Counted from the first letter of the stretch, positions 1 to 10,242 are shown. The stretch: DNA of 33,380 nucleotides from Alphaproteobacteria bacterium (GCA_009782315.1 WRJH01000006.1:1-33380); one strand, 5' to 3'. The notes: generated by a model from the letters alone, not told the origin. Made by a program: numbers and translations.

Positions 1-9
1 CGCCGCCAT

Positions 10-40
10 AAAAAAGGACCGGATAATTCCGGCCTTTTAT
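10..40. terminator. Intrinsic terminator after the surface-protein gene
   Basis: An inverted repeat (AAAAGG-CCGG with its complement CCGG-CCTTTT) flanked by A and T runs lies immediately after the stop of the minus-strand Cys-rich protein gene. Read on the minus strand it is a GC-rich stem followed by T residues. The symmetry means it could also work for a gene entering from the left edge. Confidence 0.75.
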
Positions 41-41
41 A

Positions 42-1793
<1,752 letters not shown>

Positions 1794-1870
1794 GGTCCTC
1801 TCCATTTATTATTTCTTGCCCGAATTAAAGCATAAAAGTGCGGTGCGATACAAGTGATTTTTGCAGGGGC

Positions 1871-1930
1871 GCTTCCTCTCCCCTTGCGGGAGAGGATAGA
1901 TATTCTTACGAGCAAAGCGAGTTAGAATGT
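1871..1930. repeat. Intergenic hairpins between surface-protein gene and addB
   Basis: The 150-base gap holds a perfect 8-bp hairpin (CCTCTCCC / GGGAGAGG, loop CTTGC) and next to it an imperfect one (ATTCTTAC / GTTAGAAT) whose loop contains GAGCAAAGCGAG. The same GAGCAAAGCGAG word recurs after tRNA-Tyr near 10341. There is no clear U run. It probably belongs to a family of short intergenic palindromes and may also end addB transcription. Confidence 0.5.
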
Positions 1931-1952
1931 CTTGGCGAGGGGTTCATTGCTT

Positions 1953-4520
1953 TCATTCCACCCGCGCCAAATCGTCGTACTCTTTATATTTCGCGTCGCT
2001 TGTAACGCGGTATTCGTACGGCTCGCCATCTTTTGCATACCGGCCGAACAATTCCGCGGCCTTTTGCACGGCGGCGTTAATCATTTCCGCCGCATCCGCA
2101 CCGGAATATTCAATCGGCCGGACATCCCTATTCTTTAATTGTACGAATTTCATCACGATTTCCGATGTCTTATGCCCTATGCCGTATCCGTCTTCGCTTC
2201 GCTTCGCCGCGACGTGTGCCCTATGCCTTAACATATACGCTTCCAGCGGCAATTGCGGCATATTGCCTTCGCCCAATTGTTTTTTATTCGGCGCCGCGCC
2301 GGTTTTGATATCGATGACGGTATCGCCAATAATCATATCCGCGCGCGCCCGAACCGTCCGCCCGGCTATTACGCAATCCAATGGAATCTCAACACCCGAC
2401 CCGTCATCTATGCTCTTTGCCCTATGCTCTATGCTCTGTCGCAACAAAGCTGCGACACTCGGCGCGATTTCCAAAAACCTTTTGCGCCAGAAATGAAACA
2501 GAATGGAATCCGCCGGCAATATTTCCCGCGCCCGCGCATCCAATTCGGCGACAATATCTTCTTCTCTATGCTCTATGCTCTTTGCTCTATGCTCTATTAC
2601 TTCGTGCACCAGAATGCCGAATTCCTTTGCGCCCGGCTCGCGTCCCGGGTCGTCCTTTGGCCTTAACCGCAATATATGCCGCGCATAAAAGGCGTACGGG
2701 TTGTGTATCAGCAATTCCAATTCCGTTACATAAACGTCGTCGTTTATCGCGGGCGGCCGCGGCGCCGACGTATCCAAAGGTTCGTACGGAACAGCGTCAA
2801 TCGCCCGAACCTTTTGCAACCAATCATCGTAAGGCGTAAGGCGTAAGGCGTAAGACGAATCGTCGTCTTGTGTCTTACGTCTCACGGACTCACGCATTAC
2901 GGGTCGCGCTTGCGCGACCGCTATGCGCGACAAAAACCGCGATTCCGTATTTTCGCCGCCGCCGGACATTTTCGACCGGGTCCAATAAATTTCCGGCCCG
3001 CACGACAGATTGATAAAATCCAACGCCATCAATGAAACTTTCCTCTCTGGCGGCGGCAATCCGATGCTGTCCGCAATCCGCCGCGGCAGCCACGGATTTT
3101 CATACCCCATCGCCGGAAACATTCCTTCGTTCAATCCGGTCAGAATAACAGTGTCCGCCGTCTGCATGCGCGATTCTATCGTGCCGACGATTGAAATGGT
3201 TGCGCCTTCGTTTCGCGGCGGCCTGATTGATACCCCGTTCAGGCATTCGGCAACCATGCTTCGCAAATCCCCCGGCGCCAGTTCCAAACCATGCGCGGTC
3301 AAAATATCGGATAAAATTTTCAGCGATTCAAAAACGACGACCGAATCTTCGTCGTTAAATTCCGCCGCCGCGTTTGCGACCGTATCGAACAGATTTGATT
3401 TTTTATATTCGTTGTAAAACTTGAAATCCGAATCATCATCCAGCAAGTTCAATATAAACCGGCCCAAAGCTGTCGCGCTTCCTTTTGTCCCGCCGGAAAA
3501 ATCATAATTCGCGCCGCGCCTGGATAAGGATTCGCACAATCTTTGCGCCGCCGAAATATCCGGCGACACGATTAAAACCGATGCTCCGGCGCCGGATTTT
3601 TCCATTGCGATTTCGGCGACAACTTCGGCCTCTTCCGATTCGCGCGCGCAGTCAATGCGCTGGACGTGGCTCGTGCTGGTGGCTGGCGGCTCGTGATTCG
3701 GATTGTTGGAAAACGCACCGTTCAAAAAACCTATATTGGATTCGCCGACATCTATCATATTCACTTCTTCCGGCTTGACGCCGACCCGCTCTAAAAATTT
3801 AATTTCGGAAAAGTAAGGGTCGCATACATTCTGTGCCGCAACCTTATGTCTTACATCCCCTGGAAAAATGATATATCCGTTGGCAAGCCCCGCGACACGC
3901 TCCATCAAATCGGCCGTCGCGGGAACGGACGCCGTCGACCCGCATACGATGATTCTGCCGTATTGACCCATGTTGTTTATCCATGACCGGATATCGCTGT
4001 TCCGACGCTGCGCCACTGTCTCGCGCCCAGGAAAACATAGGGGCAGAGCTTTTTGCGCCAAATCCAAAAACCGGGCTTTTTCTCTGAAATGTTCGGCGAA
4101 TTCCGGACCGACCAACACCTTCCAATCTATGTCCCGTCCCATGCCCTCGTTTTCAAGATAATCCATCATTCGGATTAAATCTTTTGCAGACGCCATGTTC
4201 GCGCCCGCGCCGTATCCGTTCGCGGCCGACAGCATTTTCGACAGAACAATTGTCCTTTCCAAACCTGACACCGTATCTGCGGCTCCGGATTCCTCATCTT
4301 CCGCGGTATCGTCCGCCGCCTCGCCCAGCGCGACCAGTTTGGGAAGTATCGCCGCACCGCCCGCGCGCCCTGCAATCATTCGTTCGACCGTCCGAACCGC
4401 GCGCCGGCTGGGCAGAAAAATTATGTCGTTTGAAAAATCGGCACCGGACAAGATGTGCCACAAAGCATCTGATAACTTTGCCGGATTGCTGGCGCAAAAT
4501 ATATTCGCTTTTCGCTTCAC
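1953..4520 (-). CDS. addB: AddB-type subunit of the double-strand-break repair helicase-nuclease
   Basis: Probable AddB, partner of AddA in the RecBCD-like complex that resects double-strand ends for recombination. The N-terminal FLPSRRAV segment (about residues 35-42) and the TGLNEGMFP motif (about 461-469) match alphaproteobacterial AddB. The C-terminal PDDEXK nuclease shows FGILVHE (about 634-640) and DMI...VIDIKTG (about 728-741). At 855 aa it is shorter than many relatives. The start is GTG overlapping the engB stop (GTGA), implying translational coupling. Several heptanucleotide arrays lie inside the gene. They encode SIEHRAK-type peptides at about 642-654 and 695-705, a YALRLTPY segment near 557-564, and part of the 774-787 region. 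The first two fall within or near the nuclease domain and look like repeat insertions. addA is not in the window. Confidence 0.9.
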   Translation of the reverse strand: MKRKANIFCASNPAKLSDALWHILSGADFSNDIIFLPSRRAVRTVERMIAGRAGGAAILPKLVALGEAADDTAEDEESGAADTVSGLERTIVLSKMLSAANGYGAGANMASAKDLIRMMDYLENEGMGRDIDWKVLVGPEFAEHFREKARFLDLAQKALPLCFPGRETVAQRRNSDIRSWINNMGQYGRIIVCGSTASVPATADLMERVAGLANGYIIFPGDVRHKVAAQNVCDPYFSEIKFLERVGVKPEEVNMIDVGESNIGFLNGAFSNNPNHEPPATSTSHVQRIDCARESEEAEVVAEIAMEKSGAGASVLIVSPDISAAQRLCESLSRRGANYDFSGGTKGSATALGRFILNLLDDDSDFKFYNEYKKSNLFDTVANAAAEFNDEDSVVVFESLKILSDILTAHGLELAPGDLRSMVAECLNGVSIRPPRNEGATISIVGTIESRMQTADTVILTGLNEGMFPAMGYENPWLPRRIADSIGLPPPERKVSLMALDFINLSCGPEIYWTRSKMSGGGENTESRFLSRIAVAQARPVMRESVRRKTQDDDSSYALRLTPYDDWLQKVRAIDAVPYEPLDTSAPRPPAINDDVYVTELELLIHNPYAFYARHILRLRPKDDPGREPGAKEFGILVHEVIEHRAKSIEHREEDIVAELDARAREILPADSILFHFWRKRFLEIAPSVAALLRQSIEHRAKSIDDGSGVEIPLDCVIAGRTVRARADMIIGDTVIDIKTGAAPNKKQLGEGNMPQLPLEAYMLRHRAHVAAKRSEDGYGIGHKTSEIVMKFVQLKNRDVRPIEYSGADAAEMINAAVQKAAELFGRYAKDGEPYEYRVTSDAKYKEYDDLARVE
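2170..2229. repeat. Decayed heptanucleotide array in addB
   Basis: TTATGCC-CTATGCC-GTATCCG, then a CTTCG-rich stretch, then GTGTGCC-CTATGCC. It keeps the 7-base period and belongs to the same family as the arrays around 19 kb. It lies inside the addB reading frame. Confidence 0.6.
2408..2435. repeat. Heptanucleotide array (CTATGCT family), four units, in addB
   Basis: Four consecutive 7-mers: CTATGCT, CTTTGCC, CTATGCT, CTATGCT. On the coding strand three units (21 nt) make one seven-residue SIEHRAK-like peptide. A gain or loss of one or two units would shift the addB frame. Confidence 0.85.
2566..2593. repeat. Heptanucleotide array (CTATGCT family), four units, in addB
   Basis: Four consecutive 7-mers: CTATGCT, CTATGCT, CTTTGCT, CTATGCT. 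They encode the IEHRAKSIEHR peptide just after the GILVHE nuclease motif of AddB. Confidence 0.88.
2828..2855. repeat. Heptanucleotide array (CGTAAGG family), four units, in addB
   Basis: CGTAAGG three times followed by CGTAAGA, with further degenerate TCTTACG-like words up to about 2890. On the coding strand it encodes SYALRLTPY. Confidence 0.88.
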
Positions 4521-4530
4521 GCCTTACGCC
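4503..4530. repeat. Heptanucleotide array spanning the engB stop and addB start
   Basis: The plus strand reads ATTCGCT, TTTCGCT, TCACGCC, TTACGCC, four degenerate 7-mers of the GGCGTAA/AGCGAAA type. The array supplies the last codons and stop of engB and the GTG start and first codons of addB, so the coupled junction is itself made of repeat. Confidence 0.65.
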
Positions 4531-5089
4531 CTATTATTTCATCGCGCAATTCTTCCATGCCTGTCTTTTTTTCGGCCGACGTGGCGATTACACATCCTGT
4601 CGACGCGCCGCGTTTCGCGACCACCCCTTCCGTCTGCGCCTGGCATTCCGCGGCGGCCGTCTTTGATATCTTGTCCGTCTTGGTCAATACGACCTGGTAA
4701 CGGATTGCGTTCGCGTCGCAGAAATTCATCATGTCGATATCGGAATCTTTAAGGCCGTGCCGCGAATCGACCAGTATGAACAGGCGTTCCAACCGTCCCC
4801 GCGACAACAGGTATTTTTCCAATCGCGCCGCCCATTTCGCAATATCCGTCTTTGACGCCTTTGCATATCCGTATCCCGGCAAATCGGCCAATATTATGCC
4901 GGACCAATCGAAAAGATTTATCTGTTGCGTCCGGCCGGGCGTATTAGATGTTCGCGCGGCGCGCATGCCGACCAGCGCATTAAGCAGCGAAGATTTGCCG
5001 ACATTGGACCGCCCGATAAACGCGTATTCCGGCGCGCACCCTTTCGGCAATGATTCGACGGTATCGAACGAGCCTATGAAATTAACCAT
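4517..5089 (-). CDS. engB: Ribosome-biogenesis GTP-binding protein EngB (YihA/YsxC)
   Basis: TRAFAC-class GTPase of the EngB family, needed for large-subunit ribosome assembly; cytoplasmic. All G motifs are visible: G1 GRSNVGKS (26-33), G2 region TSNTPGRT (48-54), G3 DLPGYGYA (69-76), G4 TKTD (136-139), G5 TSAEK (170-174). At 190 aa it is close to the usual family length. The 5' end overlaps the rsmI stop by 8 nt and the 3' end overlaps the addB GTG by 4 nt, so the three genes are probably co-translated. The last residues (GRKA) come from a heptanucleotide array, so the C-terminus has been remodelled by repeat expansion. Confidence 0.97.
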   Translation of the reverse strand: MVNFIGSFDTVESLPKGCAPEYAFIGRSNVGKSSLLNALVGMRAARTSNTPGRTQQINLFDWSGIILADLPGYGYAKASKTDIAKWAARLEKYLLSRGRLERLFILVDSRHGLKDSDIDMMNFCDANAIRYQVVLTKTDKISKTAAAECQAQTEGVVAKRGASTGCVIATSAEKKTGMEELRDEIIGRKA

Positions 5090-5894
5090 GTTTTATTACC
5101 TTTTCGTATGCTTCGGATTTGCTTAACCCCGTGCGGTTTGAAATTTCGGCCGCCGCTTCTTTGGTCTTGTGCCCGGCGGATACGATTTCATTGACAATAT
5201 CGTTGATTTCCGAATCTGACATCTTAACTTCCGGGGCGGGCTCTATCACCAGTACAATCTCCCCCCGTATGCTCTCTGCTATATGCTCTATGCTCTCCAA
5301 CAGTTCCGACGGGTATCCGATTATTGTTTCTTCGTGAATCTTTGTAATCTCGCGGACTATTGCGACGCGGCGTTCCGGACAGACGCGCGCCATCATCCCG
5401 ATTGTGTCCAGGACGCGGTTCGGCGATTCATAATATATTATGGTGTGCCGGATTTTATTGTCTTCGCGAAGATGTTTTTCATCTTTGAAAAATCCCAGAT
5501 AAGTAAACCGGTCCGTGGGAAATCCGGAAAGCACCAGCGCGGACGCGAATGCCGTCGGACCCGGCACGACGAATACCGGCGCGCCTGATTTGCGCGCCGC
5601 GCGGCAAAGGCGGAACCCCGGGTCGCTTATCCCCGGCATTCCGGAATCGGACACCAGCGCGACGGACATTCCGGATAAAATTTTTGCAACCAAATCGTCC
5701 GCCATATCCTGTTCGTTATGTTCGTGAAAGGCGACGCGCTTGGTTTTTATATCGAAATGCGCGGCCAGCTTGCCGGTGACGCGGGTATCTTCGCACGCGA
5801 TTAAATCCGCATTGCGCAAAGTTTCCGCCGCCCGCGGCGACATGTCCGAAAGGTTTCCTATGGGCGTTCCGACGATATAAAGTCCGGGCGTCAT
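5082..5894 (-). CDS. rsmI: 16S rRNA (cytidine-1402-2'-O)-methyltransferase RsmI
   Basis: SAM-dependent tetrapyrrole-methylase-fold enzyme that 2'-O-methylates C1402 in the ribosomal decoding centre. Motifs: GTPIGNL (9-15), ACEDTR (33-38), VSDSGMPGISDPG (81-93), VPGPTA (110-115) and YYESPNR in mid-protein. The 270-aa length is normal. A four-unit heptanucleotide array (5267-5294) encodes SIEHIAES in the C-terminal half, the same peptide type as inserted in AddB. It is first in the rsmI-engB-addB operon and divergent from the lpoA-like gene, the same pairing as rsmI/lpoA (yraL/yraM) in gammaproteobacteria. The start is the ATG at 5894 with AAAGGG about 9 nt upstream. Confidence 0.96.
   Translation of the reverse strand: MTPGLYIVGTPIGNLSDMSPRAAETLRNADLIACEDTRVTGKLAAHFDIKTKRVAFHEHNEQDMADDLVAKILSGMSVALVSDSGMPGISDPGFRLCRAARKSGAPVFVVPGPTAFASALVLSGFPTDRFTYLGFFKDEKHLREDNKIRHTIIYYESPNRVLDTIGMMARVCPERRVAIVREITKIHEETIIGYPSELLESIEHIAESIRGEIVLVIEPAPEVKMSDSEINDIVNEIVSAGHKTKEAAAEISNRTGLSKSEAYEKVIKHG
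5267..5294. repeat. Heptanucleotide array in rsmI
   Basis: GTATGCT, CTCTGCT, ATATGCT, CTATGCT: four 7-mers in register, of the same family as in addB. They encode SIEHIAES in RsmI. Confidence 0.85.
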
Positions 5895-5956
5895 TTTTCA
5901 TTTCCCTTTATAATTTTTTTATATTATGATTTTACAATTCTTTCCGGGGGATTTCA

Positions 5957-7597
5957 ATGTTTATCAAAAATAAAATCTTTATATGCGCTCTTTTCACCAT
6001 CGTTCTGGGCGGCTGCGCCACGATTGCGAACCGCGATTGGGGCAAGGAATACGGCGAAGTTCCCGCGACCGGCGTTCCGTCCGACATAGCGCCCAGCTTT
6101 TATAATCTTGAATACGGCGAATTTGAAAACAGACCGGCGCACGCGCCCGTCATGGACGGAAACGTGAAACAGGTTTCCGTGCTTTTGCCTTTAACCGGGC
6201 CGAACGCTGGTCTTGGCGCGGGGATACGCAACGCGGTTGAAATCGCGTTTTTACAGAAACAGCCGGCGGGCGTAATCGTCACGTTTAACGACCTTTCGGG
6301 CGACAAGGCCGCCAAGACCGAAAAAATAAAAAGCGTGCTGGAACGAAATCCCGACATGATAATCGGCCCGATTTTCAGCGAAGACGTGGAAATATTACGA
6401 ACATTGAAATCCGCCGGCACGCCCGCGCTGACATTCACGTCCAGCCACAGCGTCCTGGGCGGCGGGGTGTTCACTCTGGCTTTGCTGCCGAACCAGAGCG
6501 TAGAGGCCATAATAAAATCCGGCGGCGGCGCGCCGGACGTGACCCAATTGATGATTCTTGCGCCGGATACAAAGGCGGGGCACATGCTGGCCAATACGGC
6601 GTTAGAGGCCGCGGGATTCTATAACATAGGCGTATCCGGCCTTTATTATTACAAAGAAAGCGACATGAATTCCCAGAAATCCGTCGCGGAAAAGGCGGCG
6701 TTGTGGAACGCGCGCCAACAGGCCGCGACGCGCGCCAAGGAAATCCTTTCGGACATTCTGACCAATCATGACATGGATGCTTCCGAACGCGACGACATAG
6801 AATCACAGCTGGAACTTTTAAGCAAATCCGACACCGTCGGAAGCCTGCCGTTTGATGCGGTTTTGTTTTTGGGCAACGCCGGGGATTCGCGGTCGCTTGC
6901 ATCGTTTATGCGGTATTTCGACGTGCCGGGTGCGACGGTCCGGTTTTTGGGAACAGCAATGTGGGATACGGAAGTCATGTGGGGCGATGTTACGTTCAGC
7001 GGCGCTGAATATTCCGCCCTGCCCGCGATATCCCAGGACTTTGTAAGGGTTTATTCGGACCTGCACGGCGCTATGCCGAACAGGATGAATTCTATGGGGT
7101 ACGATGCGGCCATGCTGACCATCGGCGCGCTTACCGGGAAACGCGTCCCGGCGGCGCATCTTTTGGACCCGGCCGGATATAACGGCCTTGACGGCCTGGT
7201 GCGGCTGCGCCCGAACGGAACGAACGAACGCGCTTTGCAGATTATGCGCCTGAACGCGTCCGGCGCGCCGCGGATAAAGACGCCGGCGGCGCGGAATTTC
7301 ATGACGCCGCTGTACAAGACGGAAATACCGCGCGCGGGCCGGCCCCGGGAAATAGAACCGTCCGCCGCATTCGACCCGATGGATTACATAACGCTGCCGG
7401 CGCATCTGGCCGGCCGGCATAATGCCCGGAAATCCGACGCGCCCGAAACCTATGACGCTGCGGCGAATCCTGTAATAATCATAACCGAAGAAGATTCCGA
7501 CGCGCCTGTCGAAATCGACCCGGATTTTACGCCGGTTAAAATCGACGCGGTCGACCGGCAGATGGTCGACAGCGTGACGGTCACGCAAAGACAATAA
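5957..7597 (+). CDS. LpoA/LppC-like penicillin-binding-protein activator lipoprotein
   Basis: Predicted lipoprotein: N-terminal hydrophobic signal with lipobox LGGC (Cys20). Residues from about 55 onward (VSVLLPLTGPNAGLGAGIRNAVEIA, then NPDMIIGPIFSEDV) form a type I periplasmic-binding-protein fold, as in the C-terminal domain of LpoA. LpoA activates a bifunctional penicillin-binding protein from the outer membrane. At 546 aa it resembles alphaproteobacterial LppC-like proteins, which lack much of the E. coli TPR domain. Divergence from rsmI supports the call. The start ATG follows CCGGGGGA. The C-terminal 100 residues are Pro- and Asp-rich and may be disordered. A general amino-acid-binding protein is the main alternative, but no ABC transporter genes are adjacent. 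Confidence 0.8.
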   Translation: MFIKNKIFICALFTIVLGGCATIANRDWGKEYGEVPATGVPSDIAPSFYNLEYGEFENRPAHAPVMDGNVKQVSVLLPLTGPNAGLGAGIRNAVEIAFLQKQPAGVIVTFNDLSGDKAAKTEKIKSVLERNPDMIIGPIFSEDVEILRTLKSAGTPALTFTSSHSVLGGGVFTLALLPNQSVEAIIKSGGGAPDVTQLMILAPDTKAGHMLANTALEAAGFYNIGVSGLYYYKESDMNSQKSVAEKAALWNARQQAATRAKEILSDILTNHDMDASERDDIESQLELLSKSDTVGSLPFDAVLFLGNAGDSRSLASFMRYFDVPGATVRFLGTAMWDTEVMWGDVTFSGAEYSALPAISQDFVRVYSDLHGAMPNRMNSMGYDAAMLTIGALTGKRVPAAHLLDPAGYNGLDGLVRLRPNGTNERALQIMRLNASGAPRIKTPAARNFMTPLYKTEIPRAGRPREIEPSAAFDPMDYITLPAHLAGRHNARKSDAPETYDAAANPVIIITEEDSDAPVEIDPDFTPVKIDAVDRQMVDSVTVTQRQ

Positions 7598-7616
7598 AGC
7601 CGGACTTTTATTAAAA

Positions 7617-7639
7617 CGCGCCCTGTCGGGCGCATTTTT
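7617..7639 (+). terminator. Intrinsic terminator after lpoA-like gene
   Basis: Perfect GCGCCC / GGGCGC stem with a TGTC loop followed by ATTTTT, 20 bases after the stop codon. Confidence 0.9.
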
Positions 7640-7643
7640 CACC

Positions 7644-7672
7644 TTGCATTTTTTGTCAAAATTCAATATACT
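7644..7672 (+). promoter_or_regulatory. Candidate sigma-70 promoter for pyrE-pyrF
   Basis: TTGCAT, 17-base spacer, TATACT, about 50 bases upstream of pyrE and right after the preceding terminator. The predicted start leaves a leader of about 40 nt ending in AAAAAGGAACGGCA. Confidence 0.55.
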
Positions 7673-7720
7673 TCACCCCGGGCGAGAGGGGAATAAAAAC
7701 CGAAACAAAAAGGAACGGCA

Positions 7721-8476
7721 ATGCCATACTTCACCACCATGTATTCAAAAGATGAAATAACCCGCATAAAGGGTGAATTCGTCCAGGGCCTTATCGACAG
7801 CAACATGCTTAAAATCGCGCCGTCCCCTGCGGACGAAAGCCAGTGGTTCAAACTGAAAACCCCGAAACCGGACGGCAGCCCAAACATGTCCCCGTTGTTT
7901 TGGAGCATACAAAGCATCCAGGATAATCCGGATTTGTGGGACTGCGCGGTGATTTTGCTGGGCTATACGGCCGAAGAGCTGGGACTGCAATTCGACAAAG
8001 TGGTCGGCGTCCCCGAAGGCATGACGGCAACGGCGGCGGTCGTCGGGTATGAATTGGGCAAAGGCGTCCTGACCATCAGAAAACAGGAAAAAGACCATGG
8101 CCAGGGCGGACTGCTTATCGGAAATCTGAATCCGGACGACAGGGTCCTTGTCCTTGAAGACGTGGCGACAACCGGTATGTCCATTCTGGGCGAAGCGGCG
8201 CTGAAACTGCAAAAGGTTTCGGGAAAACAAAATGTAAAGGACGCAATCGTCATGCTGGACCGCCAACAGGGCGCGGTCGACAAATTGGCCAAAGGATTTT
8301 ATGAAACCAAAGTGGACGGCCAAATGACGATAGCGAATCCGGACAATCCGCACCCGGTGCGCCTGCATTCCGTCCTTACCCAGACAGAGGCGATTCAGTA
8401 CTGGATCCCGGAATCCTCGCATCACAAGTCGATGAAGCCGGTTATCGAAAAATACCTGTCGCAAAACACGAAATAA
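7721..8476 (+). CDS. pyrE: Orotate phosphoribosyltransferase
   Basis: Transfers the phosphoribosyl group of PRPP to orotate to make OMP, the penultimate step of UMP synthesis. The PRPP-binding motif VLVLEDVATTG (about 143-152) and the catalytic-loop RKQEKDHG (120-127) are clear. At 251 aa it is longer than a minimal enzyme (about 210 aa), mainly through its ends and a linker. Shine-Dalgarno AAAAAGGAACG lies just ahead of the ATG. pyrF follows after 11 bases with a similar ribosome-binding site (AAAAGGAACG), so the last two UMP-synthesis enzymes are made together. Confidence 0.92.
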   Translation: MPYFTTMYSKDEITRIKGEFVQGLIDSNMLKIAPSPADESQWFKLKTPKPDGSPNMSPLFWSIQSIQDNPDLWDCAVILLGYTAEELGLQFDKVVGVPEGMTATAAVVGYELGKGVLTIRKQEKDHGQGGLLIGNLNPDDRVLVLEDVATTGMSILGEAALKLQKVSGKQNVKDAIVMLDRQQGAVDKLAKGFYETKVDGQMTIANPDNPHPVRLHSVLTQTEAIQYWIPESSHHKSMKPVIEKYLSQNTK

Positions 8477-8487
8477 AAGGAACGAAC

Positions 8488-9339
8488 ATGAACCCATATG
8501 AAAAAATTATAATCGCGCTGGATTATCCGTCCGCGGACAAGGCGCTGGAACTGGTGTCCCAGCTCCGGGACACGCCGGTAAAATACAAAGTCGGAAAACA
8601 GCTGTTCACGGCCGCCGGTCCCGATATCGTAAAGCGAATCCAAGACCTGGGCGGATACGTATTCCTGGACTTGAAATACAAGGACATCGGCGCGACCATG
8701 CAAGGCGCGGCAGAGTCCGCTTCCAATCTTGGCGTCGATTTGTTCAACGTGCATACCATGATTGGGTTGAACAATATGCGCTCCGCAAAGGCCGGCATAG
8801 CACAGGCGGCGAAAAAAGCGGCGAAAAAGGCGGAAGAGGAAAACAAACCAAATCTGTTCAAGGCGCCGCGCGTCATCGGCGTGACTCTGCTGACCGACCA
8901 GGACCGCAACAATCTGCGCCTGCTCGGCATCAATATGACCGTTGAAAATTATGTCATACGTCTGGGCGCGCTGGCCAAGTATGCCGGCCTTGACGGTGTT
9001 GTCTGCTCTCCGCGCGAATTGCCGGCGATGCGTTATCTGTTCGGCGAATCCGCGACATTGGTCACGCCGGGAATTCAGCCCGCGTCCATGGAACAGAACG
9101 AACAAAAACGCGTCATGACTCCGGGCGAAGCGATTGAAAACGGCGCGTCGATGATGGTCATCGGCCGCGCGATTACCAAGGTCGCCGACCCGGTCCAGGC
9201 GACGGACGACATAGCCCAGGAAATTTACGACGCTATGCCGAATTGGGGCACCAAGACATTGGACGCCAAGGGCAAGGCCAATATCGAAAAACAGCTGAAA
9301 AACCTGGCGCTGTTGATGGCAAAGTACAATCAAAAATAA
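8488..9339 (+). CDS. pyrF: Orotidine-5'-phosphate decarboxylase
   Basis: Decarboxylates OMP to UMP. TIM-barrel enzyme with the catalytic segment FLDLKYKDIGATM (59-71; the Asp-x-Lys...Asp array), the substrate-binding VTPGIQPA and VIGRAIT segments, and an N-terminal IIIALDYP strand. At 283 aa it is longer than the usual ~235 aa. The extra length includes a Lys/Glu/Ala-rich insertion at about 106-126 and a C-terminal helix. It is second gene of the pyrEF pair and ends in a strong terminator. Confidence 0.95.
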   Translation: MNPYEKIIIALDYPSADKALELVSQLRDTPVKYKVGKQLFTAAGPDIVKRIQDLGGYVFLDLKYKDIGATMQGAAESASNLGVDLFNVHTMIGLNNMRSAKAGIAQAAKKAAKKAEEENKPNLFKAPRVIGVTLLTDQDRNNLRLLGINMTVENYVIRLGALAKYAGLDGVVCSPRELPAMRYLFGESATLVTPGIQPASMEQNEQKRVMTPGEAIENGASMMVIGRAITKVADPVQATDDIAQEIYDAMPNWGTKTLDAKGKANIEKQLKNLALLMAKYNQK

Positions 9340-9366
9340 AAAGACGGCCGAAAGGCCGTTTTTTTA
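9340..9366. terminator. Bidirectional terminator between pyrF and the PagL-like gene
   Basis: ACGGCC-GAAA-GGCCGT stem with A residues on the left and seven T residues on the right. It serves pyrF on the plus strand and the convergent gene on the minus strand. Confidence 0.92.
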
Positions 9367-9367
9367 T

Positions 9368-9901
9368 CTAGAAACTGTACGTCACCGTCAGTCCGGTAAA
9401 ATTATAACCTTTGTTGATATCGGTCAGGTTGCCGTTGGAAAAATGTTGGATAAAAAATTCCAGACCGAAATTGTTTTCGAATTTATATCCGATGAACGCC
9501 TTTTCGCCGAATGTAAACCAGGAATCCAGGAATTCGGTTTCTTTATCCCTTATGAATCCGCCGAATCCGGCGCCCAGATAAAAACTGTTCCATGAAAGCA
9601 GCGCGACGTCCAAAGACATTCCGCTGAACAGCCAGGTGTCGGCGGCCTCTCCGCCAGATATCCCCGTCTGAATATTTATGCGGCTGTCCCGGCGCATGAA
9701 TTCTATCGGCTGGGAATATTGCAGCATCATGATGCCGTTCAATTTCGAAGTCATGGAATTGCCCATACCCTTGCCCAGGTATACCGCGAATTGATTTATT
9801 TCGTCGCCGAACATGACGTTGGTTTTATTCGAACAGGCGCAATCCGCGAATACGGGCCGCCCAATCATGGCCAATGCGGCCGCAAACAGAATTTTTTTCA
9901 T
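9368..9901 (-). CDS. PagL-like outer-membrane lipid A 3-O-deacylase (acyloxyacyl hydrolase family)
   Basis: Small outer-membrane beta-barrel candidate with a signal peptide cleaved near Ala19 and a terminal aromatic residue (TVTYSF), typical of barrel insertion signals. The QHFSNGNL segment (152-159) carries the His-x-Ser-Asn signature of PagL-type deacylases, which remove the 3-O acyl chain from lipid A. His153 and Ser155 would be catalytic. The acidic member of the triad, expected about a dozen residues later, is not obvious. It could be a divergent or inactive member. AAGGAT lies ahead of the ATG. It stands alone, converging on pyrF. Confidence 0.65.
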   Translation of the reverse strand: MKKILFAAALAMIGRPVFADCACSNKTNVMFGDEINQFAVYLGKGMGNSMTSKLNGIMMLQYSQPIEFMRRDSRINIQTGISGGEAADTWLFSGMSLDVALLSWNSFYLGAGFGGFIRDKETEFLDSWFTFGEKAFIGYKFENNFGLEFFIQHFSNGNLTDINKGYNFTGLTVTYSF

Positions 9902-10009
9902 TTTTATATCCTTTTATATATCGGAATACTAATAGAAACGACGGCCGCGGTCAATTTTATAAAAGGTAATTATACGGATAATCGACCCGATACAAAAACT
10001 TCTGGTTTA

Positions 10010-10158
10010 ACTACCCCGGAATTTTTAAGCTCACTTCGTTCGCTAACAAATTCCGACCCTTCTGGGAAGGGTATGACTGTGCACTTTTATGCCCTTCCCA
10101 GAAGGGCCGGAAAGCTGGAAGACTGTGTAAGCAGGCGACCATAGCTTTCCGGGGTAGT
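10010..10158. repeat. Nested inverted-repeat element in the gap before tRNA-Tyr
   Basis: The 340-base gap 9902-10242 has no gene but holds two perfect nested inverted repeats: an outer 12-bp pair (ACTACCCCGGAA at 10010-10021, complement at 10147-10158) and an inner 15-bp pair (10057-10071 with 10092-10106). The layout resembles a miniature inverted-repeat element or a structured RNA. No flanking target duplication is clear. Confidence 0.75.
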
Positions 10159-10201
10159 CAAATACGCAGGTCTAATAAATGTATAATCACCTTATAAAAA
10201 C

Positions 10202-10229
10202 TTGATTTCTGTGAAAATATAGTTATAAT
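10202..10229 (+). promoter_or_regulatory. Promoter of tRNA-Tyr
   Basis: TTGATT, 16-base spacer, TATAAT, with the -10 box ending 13 bases before the mature 5' end of tRNA-Tyr. Confidence 0.7.
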
Positions 10230-10242
10230 TCGCGGGCTTAAT

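Noticed and set aside
6818-7666. 282-aa minus-strand ORF opposite the lpoA-like gene
   Set aside because: Shadow ORF rich in Arg; the sense frame has a signal peptide and a recognisable fold.
8422-9333. 303-aa minus-strand ORF opposite pyrF
   Set aside because: Shadow of a clearly identified OMP decarboxylase; low-complexity Arg/His/Phe composition and no motif.
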